Source: Chitinophaga agri
GTDB taxonomy: Bacteria; Bacteroidota; Bacteroidia; Chitinophagales; Chitinophagaceae
DNA: 64,000 bases
Direction of reading: 5' to 3'
Assembly (NCBI RefSeq): GCF_010093065.1
Contig: NZ_CP048113.1
Coordinates: 372,001-436,000, forward strand
The position numbers and the translations under genes are program-made. Under the pieces are notes generated by a model, which was given only the letters and a program-made list of their open reading frames with translations, was not told where the DNA came from and did no database searches. Of this stretch, positions 61,320-64,000 are shown one piece after another (the stretch's first letter is position 1; every line of letters starts with the position of its first letter).

Positions 61320-64000
61320 ATGCGCAAAATCTGTATTCTTCTCGCTGTGTTTGTGTTTGCTCTGGGGAATCTGAATAATTGTCTGGGGCAGCAACAGGAA
61401 GTTTATCACTTCCGTAAATATCGTCAAAAAGATGGTTTGAGTAGTTACAATATTACGAAAATATTGCAGGATCAATATGGATTTATCTGGATTAGTACGC
61501 AGGATGGTCTGAATTGTTTTGACGGGAAAAATTTCCTTGTCTTCAATCAGCAGGCAGTGGCGGCTCGGCGCTTGAAAGGGAATGCGATACTGGATATGGC
61601 AGAGGACCGGCAACGTGGATTGATATGGGTGGTTACCTCTAATGGCGGACTGCAGACTATTGCAACAGATAAACACAGGGTCATATTTCCCCGGGAAAAA
61701 AGTCAGCGGTTACCCTCCTTTAAAGACAAATGGTTACGTAGTATAGCAGTATCCGGAGATGTGATATGGATAGGCACCTACTCAGGTCTGTTTGCATTTG
61801 ACCTGGCGAGAGACACATTACTCAGCCTTCCGTTCTCTCACATTAAAACCGGCAAATTGCTGGCCGATGATCAGGGACGTATCTGGGCCTGCTGTGATGA
61901 AGAAGGCGTGCTATTGCTGGATGGTCGTACAGGCAAATTGTTAAGCAGGTTAACGGCTGCAGACATGAACACTAACCGGTCGCGCAAGTCAGTTGTTTTC
62001 TGGAATGTGATCTCTTCGAAAAAAGATGAGGTGTTTGCCTGCACGAACTGGGGACTAAGGCAGATCAGCGCAGGTAATAACAGACTGGTGTTGAAAGCCA
62101 GGGATACTACAAGCGTTATTAATACAAATGAAGTCTTCAGCTGCGCATTGGATAAAACAGGTAACCGCTGGATCTCAGATGCACATCATCTTTACAAGGA
62201 AGACCAGCAGACGGGTGTGCTCAGTAAGATAGTGGAGCGCAATGATGAAAGCGATGCCTGGCAGACCGCTATTTATGCGTTGTATTTTGACAATGATAAC
62301 CGGTTATGGATGGGGTCTGAAGAAGGATTGTCTTACTGTTCACTCAGGAGACCTTCGTTTGAAAGGTTTTACCGTTCTGCCACACTGGACACCAAGATCC
62401 AGCATGCATTTTCTCTTTGTTCACTCAATGATTCCATTGTTTATTGTGGTGCTGCCAACGGATTATACGAAGTCAATACGCAGGCCGATGTGATCAGGCA
62501 ATTACACGAGGGCGCTTCCTGTTACCTGGTATCGCCCGTTACGCCGGATAGAATACTGGTGTCAAACAGTCAGGGATTATTTATCATCAGTAATGGGAAA
62601 CTGTTACCCGCAAAACAACTGTATCCGGAGCTCTCTTTCATAGAAAATGATCTCTTCTGTACCATGGCGCGTTATAATGATAGCATCGTCCTGCTGGGGA
62701 GCGTCTTACATAGTGGTTTGTGGGTGTGGAACAGCAATAGCCGGAAAATAAAGGGGTATAATAGTGCAAATGGCTTACAACTCGATAATGGGGACGTTAA
62801 TTTTATTTACAGGGACACACAGGGACAGATGTGGGTGATATCTACAAAGTCGCTTTCTCAGTTTGATCCGTTGACCGGACATTGCTCCCGCTTTACCTTA
62901 TCTGATACCGATTCTTCACAGACGTCTGACATCCTCCTGGATATGTGCGAGACAAGCAAAAGTTACTGGTTTGCCACCTATGGCAAGGGAGTGATTGAAA
63001 CCGATAAACAATTACAGGTAAAAAGAATCATCTCCACCAGTTCAGGTTTATGTAACAATGGTGTATACAAGGTATTTCCTGCCGATGACACGACCATCCT
63101 GATCACTTCCAATGACGGATTGTCTGTTCTCAATACACGCAGCAATAAGATCAGGAACTATTATGAACAGGACGGACTTCATTCCAATTCATTTGAACAG
63201 TTCTGCGGGTACCGCCGCCATCCGGATACTATTTTTGCCGGAGGCGTGAATGGATTCTCTGTTATTTATCCGCGTAACTTCCATACGAATCTGTCGCCGC
63301 CCGGACTGTATATTACCCGGGTGAAGATGGACGCACCATCCGGAAGCAGGGACACCACCGATCTGCACATGGCGTCGCTGCAGATACCTTCAGACGTTTA
63401 TCAGACCACTATCTTTTTCGCTGGTTTGAATTTTAATAATCCTGAGCGGGTACGTTATGCCTACCGGATGTTACAGGTGAATGATAAGTGGACCGAAATT
63501 GGCACACAAAACTATATCCCGCTGATGGATCTCCATCCAGGCAAATATACCTTGCAGATAAAGGCAGCCAATGAAGATGATATCTGGACGGATCGTATTG
63601 CGGAGATCAGCCTGGATTACATGCCCAGGTGGTATCAGACGCTGTGGTTCAAAGCACTCGTAGTGATCAGCATCGGAGGGCTCCTGTTTGCCTTTTACCG
63701 GTATCGGATCAGTCAGTTGAAAAGACAGCATGCCATCCGGCGCGAAATCGCTAACGATCTTCATGATGACCTGGGCAGCACACTGAATACGGTTAAAGTG
63801 CTGACCCATCTTGCGCAGCATACGCGGCAACCGGAAGCGTACCTGAATAAGATAGAAGACTCGCTGGCAAATGCGTCCAGCGGACTAAGAGATATGTTGT
63901 GGGTGCTTGATGACAGTGGCGATAAGCTGCAGGATCTGGTAACACGTATCTGTAACGCGGTACTACCTGTTCTGAGTGCACAGGGCATTAAGCTGGATTG
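61320..64000 (+). CDS. beta-propeller / Y_Y_Y sensor histidine kinase (5' part)
   Basis: ATG 61320, open to the end of the window (893 codons), so partial. Signal peptide RKICILLAVFVFALGNLNNC, then two-component regulator propeller repeats (e.g. ILQDQYGFIWISTQDGLNCFD, DDQGRIWACCDEEGVLLLDG, FDNDNRLWMGSEEGLSYC), a Y_Y_Y domain (LHPGKYTLQIKAANEDDIWT), one TM helix (ALVVISIGGLLFAFYRYR, about 780) and a HisKA_3 domain with IANDLHDDLGSTLNTVKVL (His about 818). The ATPase domain is beyond the edge. It senses a periplasmic ligand, often a glycan. Confidence 0.92.
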   Translation, partial: MRKICILLAVFVFALGNLNNCLGQQQEVYHFRKYRQKDGLSSYNITKILQDQYGFIWISTQDGLNCFDGKNFLVFNQQAVAARRLKGNAILDMAEDRQRGLIWVVTSNGGLQTIATDKHRVIFPREKSQRLPSFKDKWLRSIAVSGDVIWIGTYSGLFAFDLARDTLLSLPFSHIKTGKLLADDQGRIWACCDEEGVLLLDGRTGKLLSRLTAADMNTNRSRKSVVFWNVISSKKDEVFACTNWGLRQISAGNNRLVLKARDTTSVINTNEVFSCALDKTGNRWISDAHHLYKEDQQTGVLSKIVERNDESDAWQTAIYALYFDNDNRLWMGSEEGLSYCSLRRPSFERFYRSATLDTKIQHAFSLCSLNDSIVYCGAANGLYEVNTQADVIRQLHEGASCYLVSPVTPDRILVSNSQGLFIISNGKLLPAKQLYPELSFIENDLFCTMARYNDSIVLLGSVLHSGLWVWNSNSRKIKGYNSANGLQLDNGDVNFIYRDTQGQMWVISTKSLSQFDPLTGHCSRFTLSDTDSSQTSDILLDMCETSKSYWFATYGKGVIETDKQLQVKRIISTSSGLCNNGVYKVFPADDTTILITSNDGLSVLNTRSNKIRNYYEQDGLHSNSFEQFCGYRRHPDTIFAGGVNGFSVIYPRNFHTNLSPPGLYITRVKMDAPSGSRDTTDLHMASLQIPSDVYQTTIFFAGLNFNNPERVRYAYRMLQVNDKWTEIGTQNYIPLMDLHPGKYTLQIKAANEDDIWTDRIAEISLDYMPRWYQTLWFKALVVISIGGLLFAFYRYRISQLKRQHAIRREIANDLHDDLGSTLNTVKVLTHLAQHTRQPEAYLNKIEDSLANASSGLRDMLWVLDDSGDKLQDLVTRICNAVLPVLSAQGIKLD

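Noticed and set aside
1..64000. CRISPR arrays, cas genes, rRNA operons and prophage structural genes
   Set aside because: Looked for on both strands; no regularly spaced repeats, Cas motifs, rRNA cores or phage structural proteins were seen.

Overview
The window reads as chromosomal DNA of a soil-type Bacteroidota, most likely a Chitinophaga relative (family Chitinophagaceae). Reasons: a SusC/SusD pair with an ECF sigma factor and a FecR anti-sigma factor, a DUF2723 protein, a DUF6520-like small exported protein, AraC and two-component regulators with Y_Y_Y-type architecture, Bacteroidota-style promoter signals (TTG / TAnnTTTG) before the tRNA gene, and genes that mostly lack strong Shine-Dalgarno sequences. 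The genus is an inference from gene content.

Layout. 0-19.7 kb is core-like chromosome: acetyltransferases, a DUF92 membrane protein, an SseB-like protein, AraC and ester-cyclase genes beside decayed remnants, a tiny ABC module, an ankyrin protein, a secreted Gfo/Idh/MocA oxidoreductase, a MoxR-VWA pair, a secreted sugar-isomerase-like protein, a DUF2310 Zn-ribbon protein, a large DUF2723 membrane protein, a SAM hydroxide adenosyltransferase, an SDR and tRNA-Lys(TTT). Strong hairpin terminators separate many units.

19.7-48 kb is an accessory island starting at the tRNA. It holds a decayed tyrosine-integrase N terminus, an SRAP (YedK-like) gene with a small partner, a complete IS66 element that splits a membrane-protein gene (exact 8-bp duplication, so the host gene can be restored on paper), a frameshifted M91-like metallopeptidase toxin fragment, and two direct copies of a signal-peptide/coiled-coil/beta-barrel gene, one intact and one pseudogene. 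Between the copies lies a complete nutrient-sensing and uptake locus: ECF sigma, FecR, SusC with STN domain, SusD, thioredoxin-like protein, AraC-like ORF and S9 peptidase. A second, degenerate IS66 element has truncated a second S9 peptidase and another gene.

48-64 kb returns to core-like DNA: small hypotheticals, an MFS sugar-type permease, a nucleoside-phosphorylase-like protein, a TetX-like FAD monooxygenase and an AraC regulator. The most coherent potentially new unit is the minus-strand operon 59142-55581: astacin-like metallopeptidase, exported beta-barrel-like protein, soluble histidine-kinase-like protein with a degenerate ATPase half, and a LuxR-type response regulator. Next to it, a clostripain-like C11 cysteine peptidase is divergent, by only 28 bp, from a large beta-propeller/Y_Y_Y sensor kinase that runs off the window. 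This suggests a proteolysis-linked signalling region.
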